A DNA stretch of 64,000 nt from contig NZ_SDHY01000007.1 of assembly GCF_004118285.1 (NCBI RefSeq), positions 92,668 to 156,667 of the forward strand. The letters run 5' to 3'. The position numbers and the translations under genes are program-made. Below the pieces are notes generated by a model that saw only the letters and a program-made list of their open reading frames with translations, was not told the origin of the DNA and ran no database searches. This DNA comes from Aquirufa rosea (lineage in GTDB: Bacteria > Bacteroidota > Bacteroidia > Cytophagales > Spirosomataceae). Positions 54,247 to 62,980 of the stretch are shown piece after piece. How positions within the stretch are numbered: position 1 is the first letter of the stretch; every line of letters begins with the position of its first letter.

Positions 54247-55371
54247 ATGAAATTTCTAGTCGCTTCTAGTGTTCTTCTCAAACAAATCTCAGCCATCAAT
54301 GGGGTTGTGGCGAGCAATCCAATCATCCCTATTCTTGAGAATATTTTAGTGGAATTGGAGGGCAACCAATTGACCTTGACGGCCTCTGATTTGCAGACGG
54401 TGATGACTACCACCTTGGAAGTAGAAGGCGCGGAAAATGGATCCATTGCTTTGCCAGCCCGATTGTTGTTGGAAACTTTGCGCAGCTTACCTGAGCAGCC
54501 AGTTACGATCTCGGCAGATCAAGGAACATTTGGTGCAGAAATTTCTACTCAAAACGGTCGTTTTAAATTAAGTGGCGAAAACCCAATTGATTTCCCACGG
54601 ATTCCAGAAGTGGCCAAAAACCAATCCATCAGTCTTTCTTCCTCCATATTAGGTGAAGCCATTGCTAATACATTATTGGCGGTTTCTAACGATGATATGC
54701 GTCCTGCCATGACAGGGGTTTTGATTCAAATGATGGGAGATCATACCAATTTTGTGGCTACGGATGGGCATCGTTTGGTACGTTACCGTCGTCTGGATAT
54801 TCAGCCAGAATCGCATAGTAGCTTGATTTTACCGAAGAAGGCCTTGTCGCTATTGAAATCTACTCTTCCGATGGACGACACCACCGTGAAAGTTGAATTT
54901 AGTCAGTCGAACGCTTTCTTTACCTTCCAAAGTTTCTCTTTGATTTGTCGGATCATCGACGAGCGTTTCCCAGAATATGAGAATGCTATTCCAAAGGAGA
55001 ACAATGAGATTTTGACAATTAACCGCATGGAGTTTTTGAGTTCGGTGAAACGTATCTCTATTTATTCCAACAAGACAACTCACCAGATTCGTTTGAAATT
55101 AACTTCCAACAAATTAACGCTGTCAGCGGAGGATTTAGACTACTCCAATGAGGCCAATGAGGTGTTGGCATGTGAATATTCCGGCAAGAACATGGAGATT
55201 GGATTTAATGCCAAATTGATTTCGGAATTATTGGGCAATCTAAGTGCCAAATATGTGGATATCAAATTGAGTGAACCTAACAAAGCGGGTTTAATTATTC
55301 CTTCTGACCAAGATGAGAATGAAGATATCTTGTTGTTGGTGATGCCAGTGATGTTAAACTCATATAACTAG
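54247..55371 (+). CDS. dnaN: DNA polymerase III beta subunit (sliding clamp)
   Basis: A 374-aa clamp of three similar domains: MKFLVASSVLLKQISAINGVVASNPIIPILENILVEL, FVATDGHRLVRYRR, and the end LLLVMPVMLNSYN of the M-P-M-R-type terminus. The dimer ring holds polymerase on DNA. Away from dnaA here. Own promoter not clear; TTTG at 54193 is part of a weak -7 candidate. Confidence 0.96.
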   Translation: MKFLVASSVLLKQISAINGVVASNPIIPILENILVELEGNQLTLTASDLQTVMTTTLEVEGAENGSIALPARLLLETLRSLPEQPVTISADQGTFGAEISTQNGRFKLSGENPIDFPRIPEVAKNQSISLSSSILGEAIANTLLAVSNDDMRPAMTGVLIQMMGDHTNFVATDGHRLVRYRRLDIQPESHSSLILPKKALSLLKSTLPMDDTTVKVEFSQSNAFFTFQSFSLICRIIDERFPEYENAIPKENNEILTINRMEFLSSVKRISIYSNKTTHQIRLKLTSNKLTLSAEDLDYSNEANEVLACEYSGKNMEIGFNAKLISELLGNLSAKYVDIKLSEPNKAGLIIPSDQDENEDILLLVMPVMLNSYN

Positions 55372-55437
55372 GGATTTGTATTTAGATAATTTTAGCTAAA
55401 CCATTTCGTTTAGAATTCAACATTTTAATTAATAACC

Positions 55438-55857
55438 ATGAAGAATATATTATTAACTGGTTTGTTATTTATTTCCCTTGCTTCTTTTGCCAATAATGGA
55501 GAAGGGGAAGGCATTGAGTTTTTCCATGGTTCTTTCAAGCAGGCCTTAGCGAAGGCGAAGAAAGAAAATAAATTGATTTTCTTTGATGCCTATACATCTT
55601 GGTGTGGACCTTGCAAGGTTTTGAAGACCAAGGTATTTCCAGACAAAGAATTGGGTGAATACATGAATGCCAAATTCATCTCCATTGGGGTAGACATGGA
55701 AGCTGGTGAGGGCCCACAATTGGCTAATATGTATCCAGTAGAAGGTTATCCAACCTTGATGTTCATGGATGCTTCGGGTAAAGTAAAAAAGAAGGTCTTG
55801 GGTTTACCCAGAGGAGGTGCTAAGGAGTTATTGACTGTGGCGAAATCAGTGAAATAA
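55438..55857 (+). CDS. Periplasmic thioredoxin-family protein
   Basis: A 139-aa protein with signal peptide MKNILLTGLLFISLASFANN and the redox motif WCGPC (residues 55-59) preceded by IFFDAYTS. VEGYPTLMFMDASGK contains the cis-Pro. It resembles DsbD-gamma-type thioredoxins of Bacteroidota that reduce or form disulfides in the periplasm. Single gene with a terminator. Confidence 0.9.
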   Translation: MKNILLTGLLFISLASFANNGEGEGIEFFHGSFKQALAKAKKENKLIFFDAYTSWCGPCKVLKTKVFPDKELGEYMNAKFISIGVDMEAGEGPQLANMYPVEGYPTLMFMDASGKVKKKVLGLPRGGAKELLTVAKSVK

Positions 55858-55876
55858 TAGAATTTTAGATATGTTT

Positions 55877-55912
55877 AAAGGCTGTTAATCGATGAGATTA
55901 ATGGCCTTTTTT
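55877..55912 (+). terminator. Terminator after the thioredoxin gene
   Basis: AAAGGC with GGCCTTT outer and TTAATC/GATTAA inner stems around GATGA, then a T-run. Confidence 0.85.
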
Positions 55913-55940
55913 ATTATATAAAATAATTTATCATTTTAAT

Positions 55941-56172
55941 CTAACATCACTTCAAAGCTCTTTCTATGGTATTTCTTTTTTTGAGAAAAAAGAAACAAAA
56001 AAAACTATATTTAAATTCGGTTAATCCAACACGAATTCCGCGTTGCGGAACCGATGTCCACTCCGCATACGGCTTTAATTTTTGACGCTAAGCTTATGTC
56101 CTACGCTCGGAGTCAAAAATACGCCTGCCGATTCGCTCATGCTTCGTTCCCATCTTTCGTCGGGATTAACCG
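55941..56172. repeat. Repeat element copy 1 (with 155-bp TIR-bounded part)
   Basis: Together with the copy at 56352-56579 this makes a direct repeat of ~230 bp with few differences. Its 3' part 56018-56172 is bounded by the inverted pair CGGTTAATCC / GGATTAACCG and contains a hairpin TTCCGC-GTT-GCGGAA and a TTTTTGAC ... GTCAAAAA inverted pair. The 5' part has a T/A-rich TTTCTTTTTT ... AAAAAAGAAA pair. Small frames inside are not thought to be genes. Confidence 0.88.
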
Positions 56173-56311
56173 TTGGTATAGAATATCCAAGCATAAAAAA
56201 TATAGGTTGATTGAGTTGCTTTATCTAATCTGAAATCAGCTCTAGCCACAGGATGTCAAACTAATTGAAAAAATCGACATGTTCCGAAGGGTCATGTCGA
56301 ATGACAGATAA

Positions 56312-56330
56312 TTGGAATTTGTAATTCCAA
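56312..56330. repeat. Small palindrome between the two repeat copies
   Basis: TTGGAATT, TGT, AATTCCAA. A second hairpin, CGACATG/CATGTCG, precedes it (about 56275-56299). The rest of the 180 nt between the copies has no gene. Confidence 0.6.
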
Positions 56331-56351
56331 CAAATGACTTATTGTTTTAGC

Positions 56352-56579
56352 CTAACATCACTTTAAAGCTCTTATTTAGGTATTTCTTTTTTTGAAAAAA
56401 AGAAACAAAAAACTTATGTCAATTCGGTTAATCCAATACGAATTCCGCGTTGCGGAACCGATGTCCACTCCGCATACGGCTTTAATTTTTGACGCTAAGC
56501 TTATGTCCTACGCACGGAGTCAAAAATACGCCTGCCGATTCGCTCATGCTTCGTTCCCATCTTTCGTCGGGATTAACCG
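56352..56579. repeat. Repeat element copy 2
   Basis: Same structure as copy 1 with the 155-bp TIR-bounded part at 56425-56579. In the 155 bp only a couple of base differences show (for example CCAACAC versus CCAATAC and CGCTCGG versus CGCACGG), whereas the T/A-rich leader differs more. Same orientation, about 410 bp apart start to start. Confidence 0.88.
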
Positions 56580-56642
56580 TTTTTTATCAGGGATTTGGAT
56601 TCCACCATCATTTATACTTTAAAATTCATCATTTACCATTTC

Positions 56643-57458
56643 CTATATAATCCCCTTCTCCCCCGCTTCATTCTTCACATCTCTAATTTCCACGGCCTTG
56701 GTGGATTTCTTACGCATTTTGATATTGATGAATTCTACGAATAGAGAGAAAGCGATAGCAAAATACAAGTAGCCTTTAGGGATTTGCCCAATGCTGTTGC
56801 CTAGGATAATTAATTCCGAATCATGGCTTGCCTCAGCTACCAGCATAAAACCAATCATAATAAGGAAAGATAGTCCGAGCACTTGCAAGGAAGGGTGTTG
56901 ATTCACGAAACGCCCAACGGGTCCTGAGAAGCCCATCATGATAATGATGGAGATGATGACGGCGGTTATCATGATCAGAATCTCGTTAGTTAAACCGATG
57001 GCGGTTAATACCGAGTCAATGGAAAAGACTAGGTCAATCAGGGCAATTTGCGTCACCACCTGGGCGAATTTGGCTTTAACACTTTTTCCACCACTACCTG
57101 TGTGATGCTCCTCTCCTTCCAATTTTTGGAAGATCTCATTGGTGGCTTTGTAAAGCAGGAACAAACCTCCCACAAAAAGAATGATGGCTTGTCCGGTAGG
57201 GGCAATGGTCAACCAATCCGAGCTATAATGCCAGAAGGGTTTTTGTAGGGAAATTAGGTAGGAAAGGCCAAGCAAGAGAGACACCCGAAAGGCCATGGCT
57301 AGAATGAGTCCTAGGTTTCTGGCTTTGGCTTGTTGCTCCGCGGGCAATTTATGGGCAGTTAGGGAGATAAATATGATGTTGTCAATACCCAGAACGACTT
57401 CTAAAAAAGTCAGGGTTAATAAGCTAAGTAGACCGTTGATAGAAAAAAGGTGATCCAT
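56643..57458 (-). CDS. TerC family integral membrane protein
   Basis: A 271-aa protein with about eight TM helices. TFLEVVLGIDNIIFISL and LIDLVFSIDSVLTAIGLT are the paired TerC motifs with the conserved Asp-Asn/Asp-Ser pairs; a cytoplasmic loop (KLEGEEHHTGSGGKSVKAKF) and a charged C-terminal tail follow. The family includes YgdQ/YoaE-type proteins, some linked to Mn2+ export or tellurite resistance; here the function is open. ATG 57458 is preferred over ATG 57476 because the latter would start right at the promoter box. Confidence 0.85.
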   Translation of the reverse strand: MDHLFSINGLLSLLTLTFLEVVLGIDNIIFISLTAHKLPAEQQAKARNLGLILAMAFRVSLLLGLSYLISLQKPFWHYSSDWLTIAPTGQAIILFVGGLFLLYKATNEIFQKLEGEEHHTGSGGKSVKAKFAQVVTQIALIDLVFSIDSVLTAIGLTNEILIMITAVIISIIIMMGFSGPVGRFVNQHPSLQVLGLSFLIMIGFMLVAEASHDSELIILGNSIGQIPKGYLYFAIAFSLFVEFINIKMRKKSTKAVEIRDVKNEAGEKGII

Positions 57459-57477
57459 GTAAATATTTTTATGCATG

Positions 57478-57508
57478 CAAAGATGCTGGCTTTCTGCGAG
57501 ATAGGCAA
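57478..57508 (-). promoter_or_regulatory. Probable promoter of terC
   Basis: On the minus strand: TTG at 57508-57506, 20 nt, CATCTTTG (one mismatch to TAnnTTTG) at 57485-57478, 19 nt before the ATG at 57458. Confidence 0.45.
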
Positions 57509-57608
57509 CAATTATAAAATTAGCCTACATTTTTCCAGATTTTTTTTGGGGCAGCTCTTGCAAAAAGCAGAAAAAACACGGATATTTGCAAACCAATTCA
57601 ACGAAAAG

Positions 57609-57683
57609 GGTCTTATAGCTCAGCTGGTTCAGAGCACCTGCCTTACAAGCAGGGGGTCCTAGGTTCGAATCCTAGTGGGACCA
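57609..57683 (+). tRNA. tRNA-Val (anticodon TAC)
   Basis: A 75-nt cloverleaf: acceptor GGTCTTA pairs with TGGGACC (G-T pairs), D-loop AGCTCAGCTGGTTCAGAGC, anticodon stem CCTGC/GCAGG around loop CTTACAA with anticodon TAC at 57644-57646, and T-arm CTAGGTTCGAATCCTAG. Discriminator A at 57683; CCA is not encoded. Reads GUA and related valine codons. Confidence 0.97.
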
Positions 57684-57686
57684 CAG

Positions 57687-57714
57687 AAACCACCTCATAC
57701 GGGGTGGTTTTTTT
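57687..57714 (+). terminator. Terminator after tRNA-Val
   Basis: AAACCACC, ~8-nt loop, GGTGGTTT followed by TTTT, directly after the tRNA. Confidence 0.85.
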
Positions 57715-57850
57715 ATTTTACGGCAGTGGTAGCAAAGTGGGTAGCACCTGAGTCATTTTAACTCAAGAATGCTTTGATTAAAATTATAAGACTTGAAATT
57801 GTGATAAATTGATAAATGCTATCGAATCAAATTATTAAAATAGTATCCTC

Positions 57851-58558
57851 TCAATTCACTCTAAAACTATATACGACAGAAAAAGAACTTTGGGCTCCAT
57901 CACTCGTTTTAATAGACCAATAATAGGTCATGCCAGATGATACATTTACGAGAAGATTAGGATTGGAAGATTTCAGAGGGGTCATATTATGATTGTATAC
58001 TTTATTGACATCCATATCAATAAAAATCTCATAACTCAGAATTTTACTATCTGGGTCAGAGCCTATCCAGGCTAAATTCACCTTACCAGCTATTGCGGTA
58101 ATTGAAGAACCTGGTGTCGGACTTGTGGCTGTGGCGGGAAATGGCGCATAAGTGGAGATACCATCACCTGCTAAATAAAACTTCCATAAAGCACTGCTTG
58201 CTGTTTGCTTGACTTTATCTGATTTCGAGATTATCTGCCAACTGTAAGGAATACCTTTACTCAATGATATCGTAGTTTTATCTCCCTTGACAGTTTTCGA
58301 GATATTGGTGAGATTTAACAGATTAGTTACAATAATTTCATAAAAATCAGTGTCCTTTGAAAGTGTCCAAGCAAAATCGACATCTGCCATAGTTGAACTT
58401 GAACTTTGACCTTCAACACATACTGAACCATTTACTGGTATTGAAAGAATAGCTGAAAAAGGAGGTGGAGATTCAACAACAGGTACTATATTTTCCCCAC
58501 CAGATGAACATTCTAAATAAAAGATACTTAATCCGAAAATACAAAATAGCTTTTTCAT
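57851..58558 (-). CDS. Lipoprotein with FN3-like domains, partner of the second DUF1501 gene
   Basis: A 235-aa protein. The start MKKLFCIFGLSIFYLECSSGGENI gives a signal with a lipobox-like Cys17. Two beta-sandwich domains follow; FAWTLSKDTDFYEIIVTN, YSWQIISKSDK, LAWIGSDPDSKILSYEIFID and TYYWSIKTSDGAQS have the fibronectin-III/SusE-like pattern. Probably outer-membrane lipid-anchored and carbohydrate- or protein-binding, which is only inferred. ATGA overlap (4 nt) with the DUF1501 gene upstream shows coupled expression. Confidence 0.65.
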   Translation of the reverse strand: MKKLFCIFGLSIFYLECSSGGENIVPVVESPPPFSAILSIPVNGSVCVEGQSSSSTMADVDFAWTLSKDTDFYEIIVTNLLNLTNISKTVKGDKTTISLSKGIPYSWQIISKSDKVKQTASSALWKFYLAGDGISTYAPFPATATSPTPGSSITAIAGKVNLAWIGSDPDSKILSYEIFIDMDVNKVYNHNMTPLKSSNPNLLVNVSSGMTYYWSIKTSDGAQSSFSVVYSFRVN

Positions 58559-60654
58559 ATTTTAACTACTTTTATAGTTTGGTCGACCGTATTACCCAAT
58601 ACCCTTAACAAATAAGTCCCTTCTGGAAATTCTTCTAGATTCATTTTCACTTCTCGGTCGCCATCGACAAGATAATTGCCGCTAAAAATACGGTTGCCTA
58701 GTAAATTCATTACGATAATGTTAACTTCATAATCCCTCCCCTTTATTTGTACTTGCAAGGGTCCTGAGGTAGGATTAGGATAAGCTTTAACTTCTTCTGA
58801 TTGAAAAAATTCCTCCAAGTAGGCCCCTTGACATGGTAAATCAGTTTTTACTTGAATTTTAACAGCACCAGTAGGCAAAGTTCCTATCCATTGTTGTCCA
58901 TTGACCCTATAAGAAGCCTCGTTAACCTCAACTTGATATTGATTAGCACCTGATAAGATTAATTGGATTGTTTGACTAACATAATTAATTGTGGATTTTA
59001 CAACTAGTGTTGAAGGTTCTGAAATTTTTAATTCAAAAACTTGTTGATAATTTTTAATCCCTTCTATAGTGATAACCAGAGAATATTCTCCAAGGATTAA
59101 ACCCGCTATCGTAGAAGTATTTGTACCTTTTGGAATAGTCGAATTCTTTTCAAACTTATTAGGTCCAATAAGTCGAATCGAATAGGTAAAATTCGTGTTT
59201 ACCACTTGAACTTTTATTGATCCATTGGCTGTACCAATACAGGTAGTTGCTACAACTTCTACTTTAAAGTTATTCGATGGAAGATTAAAAATTTCACAAC
59301 CATTTATGTCAACAATAGCCCCAATGGGGGTATCAGGACATAAATCAACCAAATTGGGCACCCCGTCTTCATCTGAATCAACGAAATCAGATTTAATAAT
59401 TTGCAAATTATCGAAATCATTAAAAAGAATCTCTTTCACGAAATTCTTTCCTCCTCCCATCCATTGATTAATGATAGACCCATAAACCTGTCTGAAATCA
59501 AATTGCATATCCATTTCATACTGATAATTTGTATTCGATGGAATAATCGGATTTTTGCCTCCAACACTTGTATCTAACTTATTTCCAAAAAGTATCATAG
59601 GTGATACAGATCCATGATCCGTCCCATTGGTACCATTAGAATGTACTGTGCGACCGAATTCTGAAATACACATACCAAGAACCCTATCTGATTTATTTAT
59701 TGAATCTAAACTTTTCATGAAAGCAGTGATGGATTCGTCTAATTCTTTCAATAAGTTAGCATGAGTTCCTTTTGTCTTGTCAGCGGAATCAACTTGATTA
59801 CCATGTGTATCGAACCCCCCTATATCAACTTTATAAATTCGAGTATTTAATCCCCCGGAAATCAATTTGCTAACAATTTTCAATTGATCAGCTAATCCAT
59901 ATCTTGGAAAAGTAAAATCTTTTCCTTTCCCAAATGTTTCTTTTAAAACCTTACCATAAGCATTGGCTTGTTTTGCCATTAACTGTAAGTATTTCAATTT
60001 TTCACCTTGGGGAGTAGATGGATAAGTATTATCAAATTCATTGATTATTTCATAAAAATCAGATGGATTAGAAGATACTACACTTGTGAATGATCGGTTA
60101 CCAGTAAAAAGTAATGAAGAATTCCATCCAATTTCTACTGCTAATGGGTGTGGGAAAAGTTCTGTTGGATATGCATCCGGGAAATTAGGGTGTTTTTCTT
60201 CAAGATAACGTGCAGCCCATCCGCTATTGATATATTTTAGTGCATCTGAACCGGAATTCCAAATATCCATCGACCTAAAGTGTGAATAGTTCTGATTGGG
60301 ATAGCCAACTGATTGTATCACTTTCAATCGATTTTCCGAATGAAGCCCTTGTAGTCCTACAAGCGAAGGATGTAATCCTAAATCAGTGCCCTTTAGATGT
60401 AATATTTTATTTTCAGGCAACATTACCGTAGAGCGAATTTTATTTAATTCAGATAACATTGTTAATGGAATAACCGTATTTAATCCATCATTCCCCCCAT
60501 TTAAAACAATAATAATTAAGATATTTCCTTCTGAAGCAGTAGTAGACAGTAAAGAATTGGCTTGATGAGTTAATGCTTCAAATGGAAAAGAAGAAAACAG
60601 CGCTGGCATCGCTGATGCGTGCGCTAATTGATGTATAAACTGTCTTCTTTTCAT
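58555..60654 (-). CDS. DUF1501 family protein with SprB-like repeat and type IX sorting domain
   Basis: A 699-aa exported protein. Tat-like start MKRRQFIHQLAHASAMP, then DUF1501 (IIIVLNGGNDGLNTVIP, VDIGGFDTHGNQ, CISEFGRTVHSNGTNGTDHGSVSPMILFG) to about residue 410. It continues with a thrombospondin-3-like calcium motif DSDEDGVPNLVDLCPDTP, a SprB-type repeat (TTCIGTANGSIKV, LGEYSLVI, about 460-560), a domain of about 60 residues, and a C-terminal type A sorting domain (AYPNPTSGPLQVQI ... GTYLLRVLGN). Compared with the copy at 32.5 kb it has about 190 extra residues between the core and the tail. Confidence 0.88.
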   Translation of the reverse strand: MKRRQFIHQLAHASAMPALFSSFPFEALTHQANSLLSTTASEGNILIIIVLNGGNDGLNTVIPLTMLSELNKIRSTVMLPENKILHLKGTDLGLHPSLVGLQGLHSENRLKVIQSVGYPNQNYSHFRSMDIWNSGSDALKYINSGWAARYLEEKHPNFPDAYPTELFPHPLAVEIGWNSSLLFTGNRSFTSVVSSNPSDFYEIINEFDNTYPSTPQGEKLKYLQLMAKQANAYGKVLKETFGKGKDFTFPRYGLADQLKIVSKLISGGLNTRIYKVDIGGFDTHGNQVDSADKTKGTHANLLKELDESITAFMKSLDSINKSDRVLGMCISEFGRTVHSNGTNGTDHGSVSPMILFGNKLDTSVGGKNPIIPSNTNYQYEMDMQFDFRQVYGSIINQWMGGGKNFVKEILFNDFDNLQIIKSDFVDSDEDGVPNLVDLCPDTPIGAIVDINGCEIFNLPSNNFKVEVVATTCIGTANGSIKVQVVNTNFTYSIRLIGPNKFEKNSTIPKGTNTSTIAGLILGEYSLVITIEGIKNYQQVFELKISEPSTLVVKSTINYVSQTIQLILSGANQYQVEVNEASYRVNGQQWIGTLPTGAVKIQVKTDLPCQGAYLEEFFQSEEVKAYPNPTSGPLQVQIKGRDYEVNIIVMNLLGNRIFSGNYLVDGDREVKMNLEEFPEGTYLLRVLGNTVDQTIKVVKI

Positions 60655-60655
60655 A

Positions 60656-62404
60656 TTAAAACAAATGGATTTCGCCCATTTGGAAAAGTGAACCTAATAA
60701 ATTGGTCATTCGATTAGATATCGTTGACCGTGTTTCATCCGTAGGACTGATTAGATGATTTTGATACATCTGTGTATAATATGTTGATGATACTCCTTCA
60801 AGAACTTTACTTCTAATTCGAAGTCTTGCCGCAGAGGAAATAGGAACACTCATGAGACGATCTATCGTTTCACTAATTACATCATCAATATTGCTAGGGT
60901 TTTTTAATGTGGTAAGAAACTTACTAAAATCGATTTGCATATGCACACCTCCTTTGGTGTCACCATTTCCAATCCATTTACCCCACCTACCTAAACCATT
61001 GCCCCAATTTGCTCTTTTGGCTACTGTATCTGAATTAATCCAAAATAAATCATATACAGGTGCTTGGTAATAAGCAGACCAACCCGACACGCTTGGTGGG
61101 TCTGTAAAATTTAACCCTATATTACTTAAATCCCACTGTAAAGAACGATATTTATAAAAATCTTTCGTGGGTGAAGAGGTATAGCGTAGAGGAATATCAG
61201 ATTTCAATTCATAATTGATATAATTAAATTCAAATTCTTTTATAATACCAAACCCAAACTCTAAGGGCGATTTGATCATTGCATTGTAAAAAGAATTGTC
61301 AAAAAAATGTGCACTACCAAGTAAAGCTTTTAAAGGAACCATTAATTCAAAATTATTTTTCCTTAGCAAATCAGCCATCGGACTAATGATATTTTTTTCA
61401 ATAGTATCATTGATCAAGGGATAGCAGAAAAATTGATATAAACGCCGAGACAGATAAAGAGCGCATTCCTCCGTATCAAAAATCATATCAATCGCGTCAT
61501 CCAATTCTTTCATTCCGTCAGAACCTTGCCGACCTTTAATTACTCGATTTCCGTAAAATGCAGAGAAATGTTTATCGCCTGTATCATGATTCCAAGCATT
61601 AAAGATATTCGTAATTGGTCCAAATTTTTCATTTTTGCTTGGAACAAAATATTGCCAGCCAACTAACAAGCGAGCCATTTCAGAAACATCTTCCTCCGTA
61701 AATTTAGAATTGACTCCTTTTCCTACTGTAAATAATTCTTGAATCTCTCTAGCATAATTTTCGTCTGGATTAAATTTTTGACTTTGTTGTAGATTTAAAT
61801 AATCTAACATCATCGGGTCGATGGTAACTTTATAAATTATGGATTTATAGCTTTCAAAAGACGAATCAAAAAGCATTTTGTAATGTTGATACATCATTTT
61901 AACACTACCCTTTCCACATGCCAATAAATTATGAAGAAAAAAAACCATACGCCAATGAATGGAAGTGTTTTGTTCTATCATATTTTTAAATAACCATGCA
62001 TCGTGAGATTGATGTCTAGGCCAAGGTGAACCATTGGGTTCTGGAGCAAAAATATATTCCTTTCCAGGTTCAATGTAATAATGACCTTGCTTTTCAGTTT
62101 CTTCTTTACTTATCTCATAATCGTAATCATTGATAGGCACGCTTGGTATTTTATCTTTCTTAAAAATCAAATCCAGAGAATCGCTTAGATTTAATGAACT
62201 GATATCCATCAGATGCCTATTTGAATACCCCGTTAAAACACGATTCAATAGATGCTTTTTTTGTGCCACTCCCCAAGTGCCGGTGTAAGGTTCAAGCCCC
62301 AAATTAACAACCGTCCTCGAGGCCCTCGATTGTTCAATTTTGCTTAAATCAACGTTTTCTTTGTAGAATTGGGATACTAAATCTACCGAAATAGGGTTTT
62401 TCAT
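60656..62404 (-). CDS. DUF1800 family protein (larger copy)
   Basis: A 582-aa protein, about 125 residues longer than the copy at 34 kb. DUF1800 blocks: KKHLLNRVLTGYSNRHLMDI, MVFFLHNLLACGKGSVKMMY, TIDPMMLDYLNLQQSQKFNPDENYAREIQELFTVGKGVNSKFTEEDVSEMARLLVGWQ and FTDPPSVSGWSAYYQAP. The extra length is at the N-terminus and in loops. ATG 62404 is used; the frame opens at a TTG 62419 within a promoter-like TTTG. One nt before the DUF1501 gene. Confidence 0.87.
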   Translation of the reverse strand: MKNPISVDLVSQFYKENVDLSKIEQSRASRTVVNLGLEPYTGTWGVAQKKHLLNRVLTGYSNRHLMDISSLNLSDSLDLIFKKDKIPSVPINDYDYEISKEETEKQGHYYIEPGKEYIFAPEPNGSPWPRHQSHDAWLFKNMIEQNTSIHWRMVFFLHNLLACGKGSVKMMYQHYKMLFDSSFESYKSIIYKVTIDPMMLDYLNLQQSQKFNPDENYAREIQELFTVGKGVNSKFTEEDVSEMARLLVGWQYFVPSKNEKFGPITNIFNAWNHDTGDKHFSAFYGNRVIKGRQGSDGMKELDDAIDMIFDTEECALYLSRRLYQFFCYPLINDTIEKNIISPMADLLRKNNFELMVPLKALLGSAHFFDNSFYNAMIKSPLEFGFGIIKEFEFNYINYELKSDIPLRYTSSPTKDFYKYRSLQWDLSNIGLNFTDPPSVSGWSAYYQAPVYDLFWINSDTVAKRANWGNGLGRWGKWIGNGDTKGGVHMQIDFSKFLTTLKNPSNIDDVISETIDRLMSVPISSAARLRIRSKVLEGVSSTYYTQMYQNHLISPTDETRSTISNRMTNLLGSLFQMGEIHLF

Positions 62405-62476
62405 AGGTGTTAGGTTCAAATAAAATTAATTGTTTATTTTTCGAAAAAAAATTTAATTAATTAAACGGTCAAATTA

Positions 62477-62980
62477 ATGAAACGAGAAGAGTTCTTAAAA
62501 AAGTCATGCCCCATAATGGTTTTAAGCATTTTAGCCACAGCAGAAATGATGATAAGTTGTCAAGATTCCATTACAGAAGAACCTATCTCAAAAGAGGAAA
62601 GTGAGTATTTAACTCGATTGAAAGATATTGGAACAAAAGGGTATTTACAGGAACAAGCAAATGTATATATCAATATGAAACACGATACCTATTACCCATT
62701 ATCCACTGTGAACAATTTCGTTAATGATCAAATAAATGGAATTTTAATACTTCGAAAAGATGCATCTACCATTTTGGCATTCGACAATTGCTGCCCACAT
62801 TTAGGAAGTCGTGACCAATGGTCTTACAAATCGTCCAAATTTACATGTGCCAACCATGGGAATTCCTTCGGAATTAATACGGGACAAATAGCTAATTGTA
62901 ATTCAAACACAAATTTTGGAAACCTAAAGGCTTATAAAACCACACTTTACAAAGATTTACTTACCATTAATTTTTCTTGA
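62477..62980 (+). CDS. Rieske [2Fe-2S] domain lipoprotein
   Basis: A 167-aa protein. N-terminal signal with Cys28 (MMISCQD) suggests a lipoprotein. The Rieske cluster motifs are CPH (Cys106-His108, in NCCPHLGS) and CANHG (Cys124-His127), 15 residues apart, followed by GINTGQIAN. An additional Cys105 and Cys141 could form a disulfide as in many Rieske folds. Ferredoxin-type electron carrier; partner not known. It is divergent from the DUF1800 gene with only a 72-nt intergenic gap, so they may share regulation. Confidence 0.82.
   Translation: MKREEFLKKSCPIMVLSILATAEMMISCQDSITEEPISKEESEYLTRLKDIGTKGYLQEQANVYINMKHDTYYPLSTVNNFVNDQINGILILRKDASTILAFDNCCPHLGSRDQWSYKSSKFTCANHGNSFGINTGQIANCNSNTNFGNLKAYKTTLYKDLLTINFS

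Noticed and set aside
56392..56622. 76-aa frame over repeat copy 2
   Set aside because: It is carried by the repeat element; the equivalent frame in copy 1 lacks the same start and end, so it is not maintained as a protein.
57721..57765. Second tRNA-like segment (GGTAGCAAAGTGGGTAGCACC) after tRNA-Val
   Set aside because: No acceptor or anticodon stem can be formed; resemblance to D-arm words only.
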